Shown in pieces: positions 51,476-61,043 of a stretch of DNA of 64,000 bases (position 1 is the stretch's first letter; each line of letters begins with the position of its first letter). Made by a program: the position numbers and the translations under genes. Below the pieces are notes generated by a model that was given only the letters and a program-made list of their open reading frames with translations, ran no database searches and was not told the DNA's origin. The stretch comes from Gadus chalcogrammus (lineage: Eukaryota > Chordata > Actinopteri > Gadiformes > Gadidae), in NCBI RefSeq assembly GCF_026213295.1, contig NC_079419.1, positions 25,995,206 through 26,059,205 on the forward strand, given 5' to 3'.

Positions 51476-52312
51476 AGGGCGGGGTTTAAGCCGTAAGGCG
51501 ATAGCCACGGTGGCTAAGTAGTAATCGGGACCTCAGCCCGACACAGTGTAGCCTGCTAATAAATCCAAGGAAAAAGAAGAATGCGCACAATGAATAAAGC
51601 GCAACAATGTAGGACGTCCAAGATGGACGGAAAACTTTTGAGCAACATTTTCATCAATAAACGAAGCTTTCGCTGTTGTCCAGAAATACCTCGCGGGTAA
51701 TGTGTTTGTTTGTTATTATCCCCTGTCGCACGGAAGTGCGATTCTGTCGCCCAATCAACAGACGGCGTGTGTAGCTCGAATTTGCCACCAGCACCCTTTC
51801 AGGTGTCTCAGTACCCGAGCAGAGGAGCAGGCCTACTTCAAAACGAGTATGGCTTAATACGGTTCAGTCCGGGTCACGCCCAATTTTGACAGTGAAAAAC
51901 TCGATCCGTCCCGCACCTTTGCTCACCGAACCGACCCGCCGATGGAAATGCGCCACTAGATGCTCAGTGACACTTTTCTTTTGGCTCATGCGGCGCGGGT
52001 ATGAATGTTTTATCTGTTCTATATGTAATATCAATGCTGGTCATATTTACGCTTGTGGGAATGCAGCAAATTGCATTAAGTATATATTTATTTTCATATT
52101 TTTTTGTTGAATATATATTTCTATATATTAGCGGCCTGCGCTAACCTCACTGAAGAGGGGAATGCTGACCTATGTATGGGGTGCTAGATGCTCAGTGACA
52201 CTTTTCTTTTTGCTCATGCAGATCTAAACAGCCAGCCTCCATTGTGGTCCAGTCCTTCTTCCGCACAGCGCATACCAAAGAGGTGCATTTTCTGTTTGTC
52301 AAGTTGATAAGA
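51476..52312. other. Intron sequence, no gene
   Basis: A 36-bp segment 'ctagatgctcagtgacactt..tttt.gctcatgc' occurs at about 51,956 and again at about 52,184. 'tagccacggtggctaag' near 51,500 is a short palindrome. No exon recognised. Confidence 0.5.
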
Positions 52313-52668
52313 CAGAGACATCCTCTGGTAATTCCATCCTGGTTAATGTCAATTTGTCATTATAAAGACATCCCAAACAAATGTAATGTCAACTTGTCAT
52401 GACCAAGATAATTTCTGGTAATGTCACTTTTATTAATGTCAACTTGTCATGATCAAGACAACTTCTGGTAGCGTCACTTTGATGAATGTGAACTTGTCAT
52501 GACCAAGACAACTTCTGGTAATATCACTTTGATTATTGTCAACTAGTCATAATCAAGACAACCCAAACAATGTAAACTTGTCATAACAACAACCAAATGA
52601 TACTTAATGACCGAAGTCATGAACGTTTATGACATGTTCATAACGTTTCAAATAAAGTGTTAACCAAT
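52313..52668. repeat. MITE right-end portion
   Basis: Repeated 'tcaacttgtcatgaccaaga' units (five or more) lead to the end 'atgacatgttcataacgttt' and 'caaataaagtgttaacc'. This is the other end of the MITE family whose first part is at 42,399-42,490. Confidence 0.65.
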
Positions 52669-53133
52669 CATCTCTGGTGCAACAGAAAGTATCCAAACTG
52701 CTGTTCCTGATACAAATGGACTCATTTGAGAGTTTTATCAAAAGAGGTGATTAGCTCCAACTCAAATAAATAATTCTGATGAAAATATGAATAATGAAAC
52801 ACTCTAATCATAAATATAGCAGCTAATAGATCAAATAACTGTGATATTTTACACAAACACATTTTTATTCCCTTTATTTCATTTATTGATCCCCTTAGAG
52901 AGAAATTCAGTTTTAAGCTACTCTAGCAATTGGAAAAGCCAGAAACTAGGAGAGAGCCCAGAGAGCCTCCGTACCAGAGAAAGCGTGCAGTGAGGTGTGC
53001 AGAAAAGGCCTCCGGTATTTTGCAGGAAATGCCTCAGATGCACAAAAGGTAGACAGTTGGGGCATTTAATCCTACTTGTCTAGTTTTGCATCAGATTGAT
53101 ACAACCCTATGTATGAGAAGTCATCATCCTCAC

Positions 53134-53304
53134 CCTGTCCCAGTCCTGGTTGAGCCAGTGAGGTCTGCAATCCCTCTCCCCACAAGGGTGCACTGCAAGG
53201 GGCTTGTCTTCCTGGGAGCACTGGGCCTCGGGCACCACGCGACCCTGCGGAGTCTTGCAGTACACGTGGCGGGTCATCCTGCCTTGACCACACGACCCTG
53301 AACA
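53134..53304 (-). CDS. adamts17: ADAMTS17/19-like, thrombospondin repeat exon
   Basis: Acceptor 'tttttgtcctccag', donor 'cagggtgagg', 171 bp, phase 0 both sides. It encodes [46 protein letters not shown] and [11 protein letters not shown]. This is the second part of one type-1 repeat and the Trp-x-x-x-x-Trp start of the next. CSGSCGQG and the six Cys of the fold are intact. The frame joins to WTMSEWGP at the end of the exon at 53,848-53,693. Confidence 0.95.
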
Positions 53305-53337
53305 CTGGAGGACAAAAATACTTAACACTAGTACACA

Positions 53338-53520
53338 CAACATGGTAACATGTGGTTGTTAAACCAAACATGGTAACATGCGGCTGTTACACCAAACATG
53401 GTAACATGGCTGTTACAGCAGACATCTGGTAACATGGCTGCTACACCAGACCTCTGGTAACATGGCTGCTACACCAGACCTCTGGTAACGTGGCAGTTAC
53501 ACCGGACATCTGGTAATAAC
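53338..53520. repeat. Minisatellite, about 30-bp unit
   Basis: 'catggtaacatggctgttac' with 'accagacctctggtaa' is repeated about six times with small changes. It is intronic, between two ADAMTS exons. Confidence 0.85.
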
Positions 53521-53692
53521 CATTTCAGTGACACCAAAAATCGAGTACATGTGTATCTGTTAAGCCAAACACCAACAAACATGGTTTCAGATAATTCAGG
53601 TTAAATTACATTTTAACTTAATAGTCAGCAGCAGACACTAATGAAATGCTCGACTTCCAGGCTTCCTCAAGGATTTTCTTAAAAGTACTTAC

Positions 53693-53848
53693 GGGTCCCC
53701 ATTCAGACATGGTCCACTGACGCTCACAGGGCGGTCCTGTGCAGTTCTTGGTGTGGGGGGGTTTGGTCGTGGGGTCGCATGGTCCGTCCTCGTAAGAACA
53801 ACGGACCTCTCGGTCGACTTTGGCCCGGTGGCCACACTTGGCGGGACA
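53693..53848 (-). CDS. adamts17: ADAMTS17/19-like, thrombospondin repeat exon
   Basis: Acceptor 'ttggttttggtccag', donor 'gacccgtaagta', 156 bp, phase 0 both sides. It encodes [20 protein letters not shown], then [17 protein letters not shown] and [15 protein letters not shown]. CxxxCGxRxKxxRxVxC is the type-1 repeat core, and the exon ends in the Trp-containing start of the next repeat. It follows the exon at 62,385-62,172, which ends WEVAEWAE, over an 8.3-kb intron filled by a DIRS element. Confidence 0.95.
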
Positions 53849-53899
53849 CTGGACCAAAACCAAAGAAAAACACCAGTCACCACTTGGCTGATTGTACAG

Positions 53900-54023
53900 T
53901 ACCTGCTAAGGTCTACTGCTAGTAGTAGGGTTAGGTTTAATGGTTTGATTGGTGAAGGAATAGTGGTAGGGATAGGTTAATATTAGGGCTATTATAAGGC
54001 TATGTTTATAGTGGTATGATTAG
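53900..54023. repeat. Degenerate TTAGG-like low-complexity stretch
   Basis: Loose 'gtagggttaggtttaatggt' and 'ggataggttaatattagggc' sequence resembles the larger array at 61,790-62,155. Confidence 0.5.
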
Positions 54024-54215
54024 GTTCTATTTCATGTAGGCTACGCCGTCTAGGCTTCGACTTATGGGCTTGTCGCGTGCGCGTGATTGCGCGCACTGAC
54101 ATTTTCAACTATGCACCAATCAACTTGGGCACCGCCCACATTTCCCAGGGTACCGTGTATATAATGCGGCACATACCGCCGCTCTTCCTCCCTTTTCTTT
54201 CAGCATTGTACTGAT
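54024..54215. repeat. DIRS copy 2 inverted terminal repeat, 5' side
   Basis: 'gttctatttcatgtaggct', 'tgcaccaatcaacttgggca', 'ccgcccacatttcccagggt' and 'gtatataatgcggcacatac' recur inverted at 59,490-59,618. The outermost 40 bp are complementary to 59,376-59,421 in the ICR. A TATA-like 'gtatataat' (54,157-54,165) may be part of the promoter. Confidence 0.82.
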
Positions 54216-54501
54216 CAACAGCATGACTTCTAAGCTTCAAGAACCCTTGGCAGCGGCGTGGGCGAGGCGACAGACCAACGGCCCTTTTCAGGGCCACTTC
54301 CTTAAGATCTGGGCCCTTTTCAGGGCCTCATTGTGCTTCCTGTCCCGCTTCCCTGGCGCCGGGAGACGGGCACCTGGCATGTTTCAGATGCCTCGGCGCT
54401 GAACACAGGGCGAGTGCTTTCGCACCCTGTCTTCCTCTCGGCGGGCTACCCAGTGCCCCCTGTTCCCACCTGTTCAGCAGGCCTTCACTGACTTCAAGAA
54501 C

Positions 54502-55692
54502 ATGGAGTGGTGGGCTGATACTCAGGCGAGGGAGATCCCTCCCCTAGCAGCTCTTCTCTGTCAGGGCGCCGGATGGCGTCCTAACGAGAAGCCGCTGCCC
54601 CCCGACCGCCTCCAGAAGCAGATAGCAGATATCGGTCTAACGGACAGAATGTTCGTCTGTGCCTCACAATCTGCGGCGGCGGTCAACAACCTTGCCCTGC
54701 TCTCCTCTGACCTGGTCTCCTTGATGGCTGGCAGGGAGGCTTACGGCCCGGAGGAAGCCGCAAGATGGCTGGCAGTTTCCCGCTTCTCCAGCGCCATCCT
54801 CCAGCTATGCCAGCCGATAGCCGCTTCGGCCGGCCGGCATATGGCCTGGACGACCATGATCCAAAGGGCCATATGGCTCTTCCACACTGCGGTGCCCGAA
54901 CGAGAGCGGGCCAGCCTCCAGGGCCCATTAGCTCCGGATGGACTATTTGGGCCCCGGTTCGGGGAGATTCTCAGGGGCTCCTCCCACCAGCAGGCCTCAA
55001 AGAAGCCAGGTCGAGCCCGGTCCCAACGCTCCAGGGGGTTGCCTCCAACCCCGATGCCGCAGCCCCCGCCGCAGCCGCCGCCGCAGCAGCCGCCGCAGCA
55101 GCCGCAGCCGGGGAGAGCAGCACAGCCGAGCCAGAAGCACCTCAAGCTGGCTCCCAGTTTTTCTTTCCATAATAAAGACTGTTTGGCCGAACGGCAGTAC
55201 ATACTTCCTAGAGAGCGATATTCCTTAGGCAAACTGCATCCAACACATGTTGTGCATTCCTCTAGGCTGCATCTTTCCCCCCTCAGTCTGGTGGCTGTAG
55301 GGCCCCGGTTCGGGGAGATTCTCACGGGCTCCTCCCACCAGCAGGCTTCAAAGAAGCAGGGTCGAGCCCGGTCCCAACGCTCCAGGGGGCTGCCTCCAAC
55401 CCTGATGCCGCAGCCCCCGCCGCAGCCGCCGCCGCAGCAGCCGCCGCAGCAGCCGCCGCAAGAGCCGCAGCCGGGGAGAGCAGCACAGCCGAGCCAGAAG
55501 CACCTCAAGCTGGCTCCCAGTTTTTCTTTTCATAATAAAGACTGTTTGGCCGAACGGCAGTACATACTTCCTAGAGAGCGATATTCCTTAGGCAAACTGC
55601 ATCCAATACTTGTTGTGCATTCCGCTAGGCTGCATCTTTCCCCCCATAGTCTGGTGGCTGTAGGGTGCCGGCCGAGCAGCGTGTTTACATAA
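54502..55692 (+). CDS. DIRS copy 2 gag-like ORF with internal duplication
   Basis: 396 codons without interruption. The N-terminal 150 residues are helical (for example RMFVCASQSAAAVNNLALL, SLMAGREAYGPEEAARWLAV and RHMAWTTMIQRAIWLF) and correspond to the gag of copy 1. From residue 150 on, a block of about 115 codons is present twice (54,952-55,301 and 55,302-55,660). It runs from FGPRFGEIL/VGPRFGEIL through a basic KKPGRARSQRSRG stretch and a Pro/Gln run to a C-terminal YSLGKLHP part. The first part may act in particle assembly and the basic, Pro-rich part in nucleic acid binding. The Cys-rich motif seen at the start of copy 1 gag is not visible. The open frame despite a dead RT suggests the duplication was in phase. 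Confidence 0.75.
   Translation: MEWWADTQAREIPPLAALLCQGAGWRPNEKPLPPDRLQKQIADIGLTDRMFVCASQSAAAVNNLALLSSDLVSLMAGREAYGPEEAARWLAVSRFSSAILQLCQPIAASAGRHMAWTTMIQRAIWLFHTAVPERERASLQGPLAPDGLFGPRFGEILRGSSHQQASKKPGRARSQRSRGLPPTPMPQPPPQPPPQQPPQQPQPGRAAQPSQKHLKLAPSFSFHNKDCLAERQYILPRERYSLGKLHPTHVVHSSRLHLSPLSLVAVGPRFGEILTGSSHQQASKKQGRARSQRSRGLPPTLMPQPPPQPPPQQPPQQPPQEPQPGRAAQPSQKHLKLAPSFSFHNKDCLAERQYILPRERYSLGKLHPILVVHSARLHLSPHSLVAVGCRPSSVFT
54952..55660. repeat. Direct duplication of about 350 bp within gag
   Basis: 'gccccggttcggggagattc' begins each copy (54,951 and 55,302), and the copies differ at few positions, mainly in the number of 'ccgcag' units. Both end in 'ctggtggctgtagg'. The high similarity points to recent origin. 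Confidence 0.92.
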
Positions 55693-56075
55693 TCTCTGGT
55701 TCACCTGCTTCAAATAAGCGGCGTCCCTTTGAGCTTTGTGGGCAGACTGGAGACTCGTTACACAAGCCCATAGATACGGACGCTTGTATCCAGTCTCCTA
55801 GTTCCCCACATTACCCCCTCTATCTCCCTCCTACAGTCTGTGGAAGGTGAGAAGACGGGTCTGCATGTTGTGGTCACAGCTAGCGGACAACGCGGCAATC
55901 CTAGCGCGGCGGCTAGACAACTCGTTGCTCGTTCATCGGGCACGAGTGCAGCTGCTAGACGTCTCGCTGCCTGTTCAGCGGACATAAGCGCGACGTCTAG
56001 ACAGCTCGCTGCGTGTACAGCGACTGACTCTGTAACGTCTACCACCCAGCGGCAAGCACGGCTCTGGCAGCAGAG

Positions 56076-56400
56076 GTGGCCCGTCTCTTGGAGAAAGGGG
56101 CCATCACTACCGTTCCCCCCCACGGTTCACACCTAGGGTTTTACTCCCGCTACTGCCTGGTTTCCAAGAAGTCAGGGGAGAAGAGACTTATTCTAGATCT
56201 TTGCATGTTCAACAAATTTGTTGCCGTGAGGAAATTCAGAATTTTCACTATCAGAGCGCTGCTCTGAAGAAGAAGCTGCAAGAAGGGACACCATGACGGT
56301 GATAAACCATCTCTCCCCTTCCTGGGTTTTGCCATCAACTGGGAAAAGAGCTCCCAGCTCCCCAGCCGGCAGATAGTCTACTTTGGGCTTTGCCTAGATT
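56076..56400 (+). pseudogene. DIRS copy 2 reverse transcriptase remnant
   Basis: The start of the RT, RLLEKGAITTVPPHGSHLGF then YSRYCLVSKKSGEKRLILDL and CMFNKFVAVRKFRI, is followed directly, after a stop at 56,265, by the RT end FLGFAINWEKSSQLPSRQIV and YFGLCLDSATMTV in another frame. The segment that should carry the catalytic Asp boxes (the YLDD region in copy 1) is absent, so the enzyme cannot work. Comparison with copy 1 suggests loss of roughly half a kilobase. Confidence 0.82.
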
Positions 56401-56450
56401 CAGCCACCATGACAGTGATGCTCTCGCCTCCTTGACGAGACGCCATCCTG

Positions 56451-57200
56451 TTGGCACTCTCCAGCTTTCGCGTTCGCAGAAAGTTGACCGCACTGTCCAC
56501 CATGCGCCTGTTAGGGCGGATGGCAGCTGCCCATCCCGTGGTTCCCCTGGGTCTGCTCTTTATGCACAGACTCCATCGATGGTTTACTCGCCAACGGTTG
56601 GACCCCATGCTACACAAGCTCAGGGTGCCACCAGACCTGGAATATTCAGAAACCCTCCCCGCCCTTCTCAGGGGTGTTCCCCTGGGCAGAGTGACGTCCT
56701 ACGTAGTGGTCTTCACAGACGCCTCGTTGACGGGTTTGGGAGGAACGTGCCTCTCACACTCAGTCGGAGGCGAGTGGCTCACGCACACAGCACACATAAA
56801 TTTGTTGGAAATCGCCACTGTGAGGAAAGTGCTGTTACATTTCTTTCACCTGGTATGTAGCCGCCACGTTCTGATCAGGACAGACAGCGTGTCGGTGGCG
56901 GCATACATAAACAGACAGGGGGGAGTGCGCTCCTCTACTCTCCACCAAAAGGCGGTCGAGCTCTGGCTTTGGGCTCATCAGTATCTCCTCAGTCTAAGAG
57001 CCCTGCATATCGCGGGCGCCCAGAACTTCGGGGCGGACCTCATGTCTCCCGGCGGTCCTCGCCAAGACGAGTGGCGGTTACATCCCGACATTGTCAGACT
57101 GATCTGGCAGAGGTTCGGGACGGCTCAGGTGGACCTGTTCGCGTCCAGGGAGAACACACACTGCAGGTGGTGGTTCTCTCTCACCTCGGGATCTTCCCCC
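56451..57200 (+). pseudogene. DIRS copy 2 RNase H and following domain
   Basis: RT thumb-like RMAAAHPVVPLGLL leads into RNase H with VVFTDASLTGLGG, NLLEIATVRKVL, VLIRTDSVSVAAYINRQGG and GAQNFGADLMSPGG. The four acidic positions Asp-Glu-Asp-Asp are present, although the last box is altered (LMSPGG instead of a LSR-type ending). AQVDLFASRENTHCRWWFSL, the DIRS-specific segment, follows. Near 57,200 the homology moves to another frame (57,217 onward), where it continues as ALLYAFPPLQLILPILERVR. Confidence 0.82.
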
Positions 57201-57216
57201 GTTAGGGGTAGATGCG

Positions 57217-58518
57217 TTGGCACACACACCTTGGCCGCGGGCTCTCTTGTATGCATTTCCCCCACTCCAGCTGATCCTTCCTATTCTGGAACGGGTCAGA
57301 CAGGAGAGATTGTCCCTCATTATAGTGGCTCCGGAGAACCGCTCAGCTCTGTGGTTTCCAGAGCTAGCGGCGCTCTCTTGGACGGCGCCGTGGCCGGTAC
57401 CGTTCAGATTGGATGCGCTTTCACAGGCTCACAGGACAGTGCACCCGCCCGCCCGATGTTTCGGGACGGCTGTTGGTTTGGCTCCTGAGAGGTTCATCCT
57501 GCAGGGCAAAGGTTTGCCTGAAGCACTTATCAACACTATCCTGAGTGCTCTTGCACCTTCTACTTCTTCCCTCTATGCGGCAAAGTGGGGCGCTTTCTCT
57601 AATTGGTGTGACAGGAACCACGCTGTCCCATCTCAATGCGAGGTGGGAAGCGTGCTTGCGTTTCTGTAGTACTTATTGGAGAAAGGTTTGGCCTTCTCCA
57701 CTATCAAGGTCTATGTGTCAGCCCTTTCGGCTGGCCAAGCAGGCTGTGATGGTAGACTGATCTTCAGCCATCCACTAGTCAAGAGATTCTTGTGTGGGGC
57801 TAGATGTGTTAGGCCTGTTTCGCGCGTGCCTACACCACGCTGGGATCTCCCCACTGTGTTGCGGGGGTTTTCCAGGGACCCTTTCGAGCCTCTGTCTCAG
57901 GCCCTTTGGATGCCCTGGGGGCTCTTATTGGCTTTGGGTTCTGCCAAGCGGGCCAGTGAGTTAGTCAGCCCAAGCTGCTTGTTGCTTAACGAGGACAGCT
58001 CCTTTGTGCTGCTCAGACCTAATCCTGCATTCCTCCCAAAGAATATTAAAAGTTCTTTCCGGTCGAGAGATATTGTGCTTAAGGCTTTTCTCCCCCCATC
58101 TCATTCTAGTGAGGTGGAGGCGGAGTTGCATCTCCTGTGCCCGGTGCGGGCGCTGGATATGTACGTGAAATGCTCGGCCGCGTTCTGCTCCACACAACAC
58201 TTGTTTGTGTGTTATAGCGACACTGGCAGAGGCCGCGCTCTCTCCAAACAGCGGTTTTCTCGCTGGATATGTGAGGGTGTGTGCTTAGCCTACTCTGGGC
58301 AGGGCTTAGCGCCACCGTTGGGCGTTAAAGCTCACTCGACACGGGGCGTGGCCGCTTCAATGGCTCTACAAAGAGGCGTTTCGGTGGAAAACATCTGTGC
58401 GGCTGCGTCTTGGTCTTCCCCCAGTTCCTTTGTCTGTTTTTTAGTTAGACATGTCCAGGGGCTCACTCGGCCACTCTGTGTTGGAGTCCGGGGCCCCTTC
58501 TACGGCTTAAGAATATAG
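57217..58518 (+). pseudogene. DIRS copy 2 tyrosine recombinase, lacking the catalytic Tyr
   Basis: The frame begins in the methyltransferase-like segment (LIIVAPENRSALWFPELAAL). It continues with the recombinase N-terminal domain (LAPSTSSLYAAKWGAFSNWC) and meets one in-frame TAG at 57,667-57,669. The same frame then resumes with YLLEKGLAFSTIKVYVSAL. The first Arg is in GSAKRASELVSP and the His-x-x-Arg box is AHSTRGVAASMAL. At the place of the nucleophile, where copy 1 has RFYRVDV, this frame has CFLVRHVQG. A 2-base deletion relative to the downstream duplicate removes the Tyr and shifts the frame to a stop at 58,518. Two defects (nonsense codon, frameshift) therefore inactivate the enzyme. 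Confidence 0.85.
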
Positions 58519-58960
58519 GCATGTTCTTTTTGGGGCATCGTCAATATCCTCTCGCCAGCTGGCGAGTTGGATTTGACTTCCAGTATTTTTCTCCCGCCCT
58601 TTGTCAAATGAAAAATGTACTAGAGGGGTACCTATTGGCTCGCCAGTTGACGAGTTGGATTTGTCTGCCAGTATAGCACTCCCTTTGTCAGTTTTTACAT
58701 GTTAGACATGTCCAGGGGCTCACTCGGCCACTCTGTGTTGGAGTCCGGGGCCCCTTCTACGGCTTCAGAATATAGGCATGTTCTTTTTGCGGCATCGTCA
58801 ATATCCTCTCGCCAGCTGGCGAGTTGGATTTGACTGCCAGTATTTTTCTCCCGCCCTTTGTCAAATGAAAAATGTACTAGAGGGGTTCCTATTGGCTCGC
58901 CAGTTGACGAGTTGGATTTGTCTGCCAGTATAGCATTCCCGCCGTTTTTTCAAATAAGAA
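58425..58960 (+). repeat. Duplicated recombinase 3' end and trailer (about 260-bp unit)
   Basis: The segment from 'ttagacatgtccaggggctc' to 'ctcgccagctggcgagttgg' and 'ctattggctcgccagttgac' occurs at 58,443-58,700 and 58,702-58,960. In the second copy the frame FVSFYMLDM, then SRGSLGHSVLESGAPSTA, keeps a Tyr at the position of the recombinase nucleophile and continues like the usual DIRS C-terminus. In the first copy this frame is lost. Small palindromes 'ctcgccagctggcgag' flank each unit. Confidence 0.82.
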
Positions 58961-59339
58961 ACGGACGAGAGAAGTTCCTTATTGGAAAGTTGGGACTCCA
59001 TAGCTCCGCCCCCAGTGGTAGCTGACCTAATAGAAACCGTATTACGCTGGTTTTTCTTTTCCTTCTCATGGATTCCATGAAGCACAGATTGAGCCATAGT
59101 TTTTACAGACTCACTTTTTTCTTATATCTTCGCCTTGCTTGATCTAGGAGGAATTCTTTTTTTATTAATCAGTTGTGTTTTGCACATCCTTGGCTTTTTT
59201 TAGTCTGATGTGCCCTGGTGACTTAAGATTTTGACTGCGGTCCGACAATGTTGAAAATTAGCACATTTACAGAAATGTTGATCAATGTGCACTGTCCTTT
59301 AAATAAATAAATAAATGAAAATGAAATTAAATGAAATTG

Positions 59340-59470
59340 TTTGGGCTCCGCTCGCAGCTTTCGCCTTAGCCCATAAGGCAAACCCTAGACGGCGTAGACC
59401 TACATGAAATAGAACGATAGTTATGATATTATAAATCTAGTTCTATGATTGTAGGCGTAGCCGTCTAGTT
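59340..59470. repeat. DIRS copy 2 internal complementary region
   Basis: 'gacggcgtagacctacatg' then 'aaatagaac' (about 59,389-59,416) is the complement of the left outer end at 54,024-54,060. The adjoining 'gttctatgattgtaggcgta' (about 59,445-59,464) looks like the second half, but its partner outer end is missing at the right side of the element. Confidence 0.7.
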
Positions 59471-59489
59471 TCCCACCTGCTGTACCCTC

Positions 59490-59618
59490 CAAATGCTGAA
59501 AGAATAGCGTGGAGGATGAGAGGCGGAATGCGCCGCATTATATACAAAGTGCCGTGGGAAATGTGGGCGGTGCCGACGTTGATTGGTGCATAGTTGACAT
59601 TTTCAGTGAGCGCAATGC
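59490..59618. repeat. DIRS copy 2 inverted terminal repeat, 3' side, truncated
   Basis: 'aaatgctgaaagaatagcg', 'cgccgcattatatacaaagt', 'gccgtgggaaatgtgggcgg' and 'gattggtgcatagttgacat' are the complement of 54,100-54,210. After 'cagtgagcgcaatgc' the match to the 5' repeat stops. Confidence 0.78.
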
Positions 59619-59646
59619 TTCTGCACAGTTTGTCTGAGGCGCAAAT

Positions 59647-59671
59647 TGCAGGTAACAATGTTACCTGCAAC
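59647..59671. repeat. Short perfect hairpin
   Basis: TTGCAGGTAACA and its complement TGTTACCTGCAA meet around a single A (stem of about 12 bp). It lies just right of the DIRS truncation point. Possibly a remnant of another element end. Confidence 0.6.
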
Positions 59672-59747
59672 TTTCAATTTATATCTTTGTGAAACAAATA
59701 TGCAAATTTCCAGGACAACAAACATACAGCATATGGTGATTTATCAA

Positions 59748-60960
59748 CCAATTATACAACAGGTGGCTTAAATCCAGCGATCTGATTGGTTCCTAACTGT
59801 TGTATAATGAGCGTATACATAACTGCTATGACGCCCAATCATTTTGTGAAAGTTTGCATATCACTCCGCGCCTGGAAGTAGAAACAGTTACAAAGTAAAA
59901 AATATGTTGAATGATGGAGAGGGTGTAAATGTTGTTACTCCGGGAGTGAGCAAGGCTATGGAGAGACTAACGAAAGCTTAGGCACACAGCGAGTGAACTG
60001 CTCCATAGGATAAATTGCCCGCTAAAGTGTGTTGCATAGCAACCGTCGTGCATTTTGAAGGCAGCCAGGAGGGACTACTTTTTTGTATTCTTTAATAAAA
60101 CAGCTACTTTGACTTTCTTGTTTTTTTTTTTTAAATGTAGTGTGTCTATGACTTTCGTTTTGCCATAATAGTAACCATTGTATAAAAGCAATAGATCACT
60201 TCAGTCAGTGGTATGCGCTCATTATACCACTGTGAAGGGGGTCGGCGGCCCTCCGCTGCGCGTCAGGGCCGGACAACGCCCCTTAACAGTGGTATAATGA
60301 GAATATACCACAGCCTGTCGTGATCTATTGCTTAATTATACAACGGGGGACCTAAATCCAGCGATCTGATTGGTTCCCAACTGTTGTATAATGAGCGTAT
60401 ACATAACTGCTATGACGCCCGATCATTTTGTGAAAGTTTGCATATCACTCCGCGCCTGGAAGTAGAAACAGTTACAAAGTAAAACATATGTTGGATGATG
60501 GAGAGCGTGTAAATGTTGTTACTCCGGGAGTGAGCAAGGCGATGGAGAGACTAACGAAAGCTTAGGCACACGGCGAGTGAACTGCTCCATAGAATAAATT
60601 GCCGGCGAACCGCTCCATCGGAGCCTTCTCTCGGAGGGACGCTAAAGTGTGTTGCATAGCGACCGTCGATGCATAGCGGCAGCCAGGAGGGACTACTTTT
60701 TTGTATTCTTCAATTAAACGTCTATTTTGACTTTCTTGGTTTCTTTTTAAATGTAGTGTGTCTATGACTTTCGTTTCGCCATAACAGTAACCGTTGTATA
60801 AAAGCAATAGATCACTTCAGTCAGTGGCATGTGCTCATTATACCACTGTGAAGGGGGTCGCCGGCCCTCCGCTGCGGGTCGGGGCCGGACAACGCCCTTA
60901 ACAGTGGTATAATGAGCACATACCACAGCCTGTCGTGATCTATTGCTTAACTATACAACC
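59748..60960. repeat. Tandem pair of a 590-620-bp repeat
   Basis: Two copies (about 59,748-60,340 and 60,341-60,955) share 'aaatccagcgatctgattgg', 'gttgtataatgagcgtatac', 'gaaagtttgcatatcactcc' and 'agcaatagatcacttcagtc', and end with 'cagcctgtcgtgatctattg'. Each copy has inverted segments: 'tgctcattataccactgtga' against 'aacagtggtataatgagca'. The second copy has an extra 'ggagccttctctcggaggga' stretch. The 81-codon ORF at 60,807-60,562 is not convincing as a gene. Probably a MITE in tandem. Confidence 0.8.
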
Positions 60961-61043
60961 CAATCTGTTGATAATAGATGGCAAAATAAAAACCCACCAT
61001 CTTTTTTTTACCTCTAACTGGTGAACACAACTCCAGTGTTGTA

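Larger units (their letters stand above)
54024..59618 (+). mobile_element. DIRS1-like retrotransposon (copy 2), internally deleted
   Basis: Plus-strand order: 5' inverted repeat (54,024-54,215), gag (54,502-55,692, with a duplication), RT remnant (56,076-56,400), RNase H (56,451-57,200), recombinase (57,217-58,518), duplicated 3' coding end (58,560-58,960), ICR (about 59,340-59,470) and 3' inverted repeat (about 59,490-59,618). Most of the RT is missing. The outer end of the 3' repeat that should pair with the second ICR half is not visible, so the element is also truncated on the right. It sits in the ADAMTS intron, antisense to the gene. Confidence 0.88.

Noticed and set aside
54741..55508. 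255-codon minus-strand frame rich in Gly and Cys
   Set aside because: It is the antisense of the DIRS gag with its Pro/Gln-coding triplet runs, and it is duplicated along with it.
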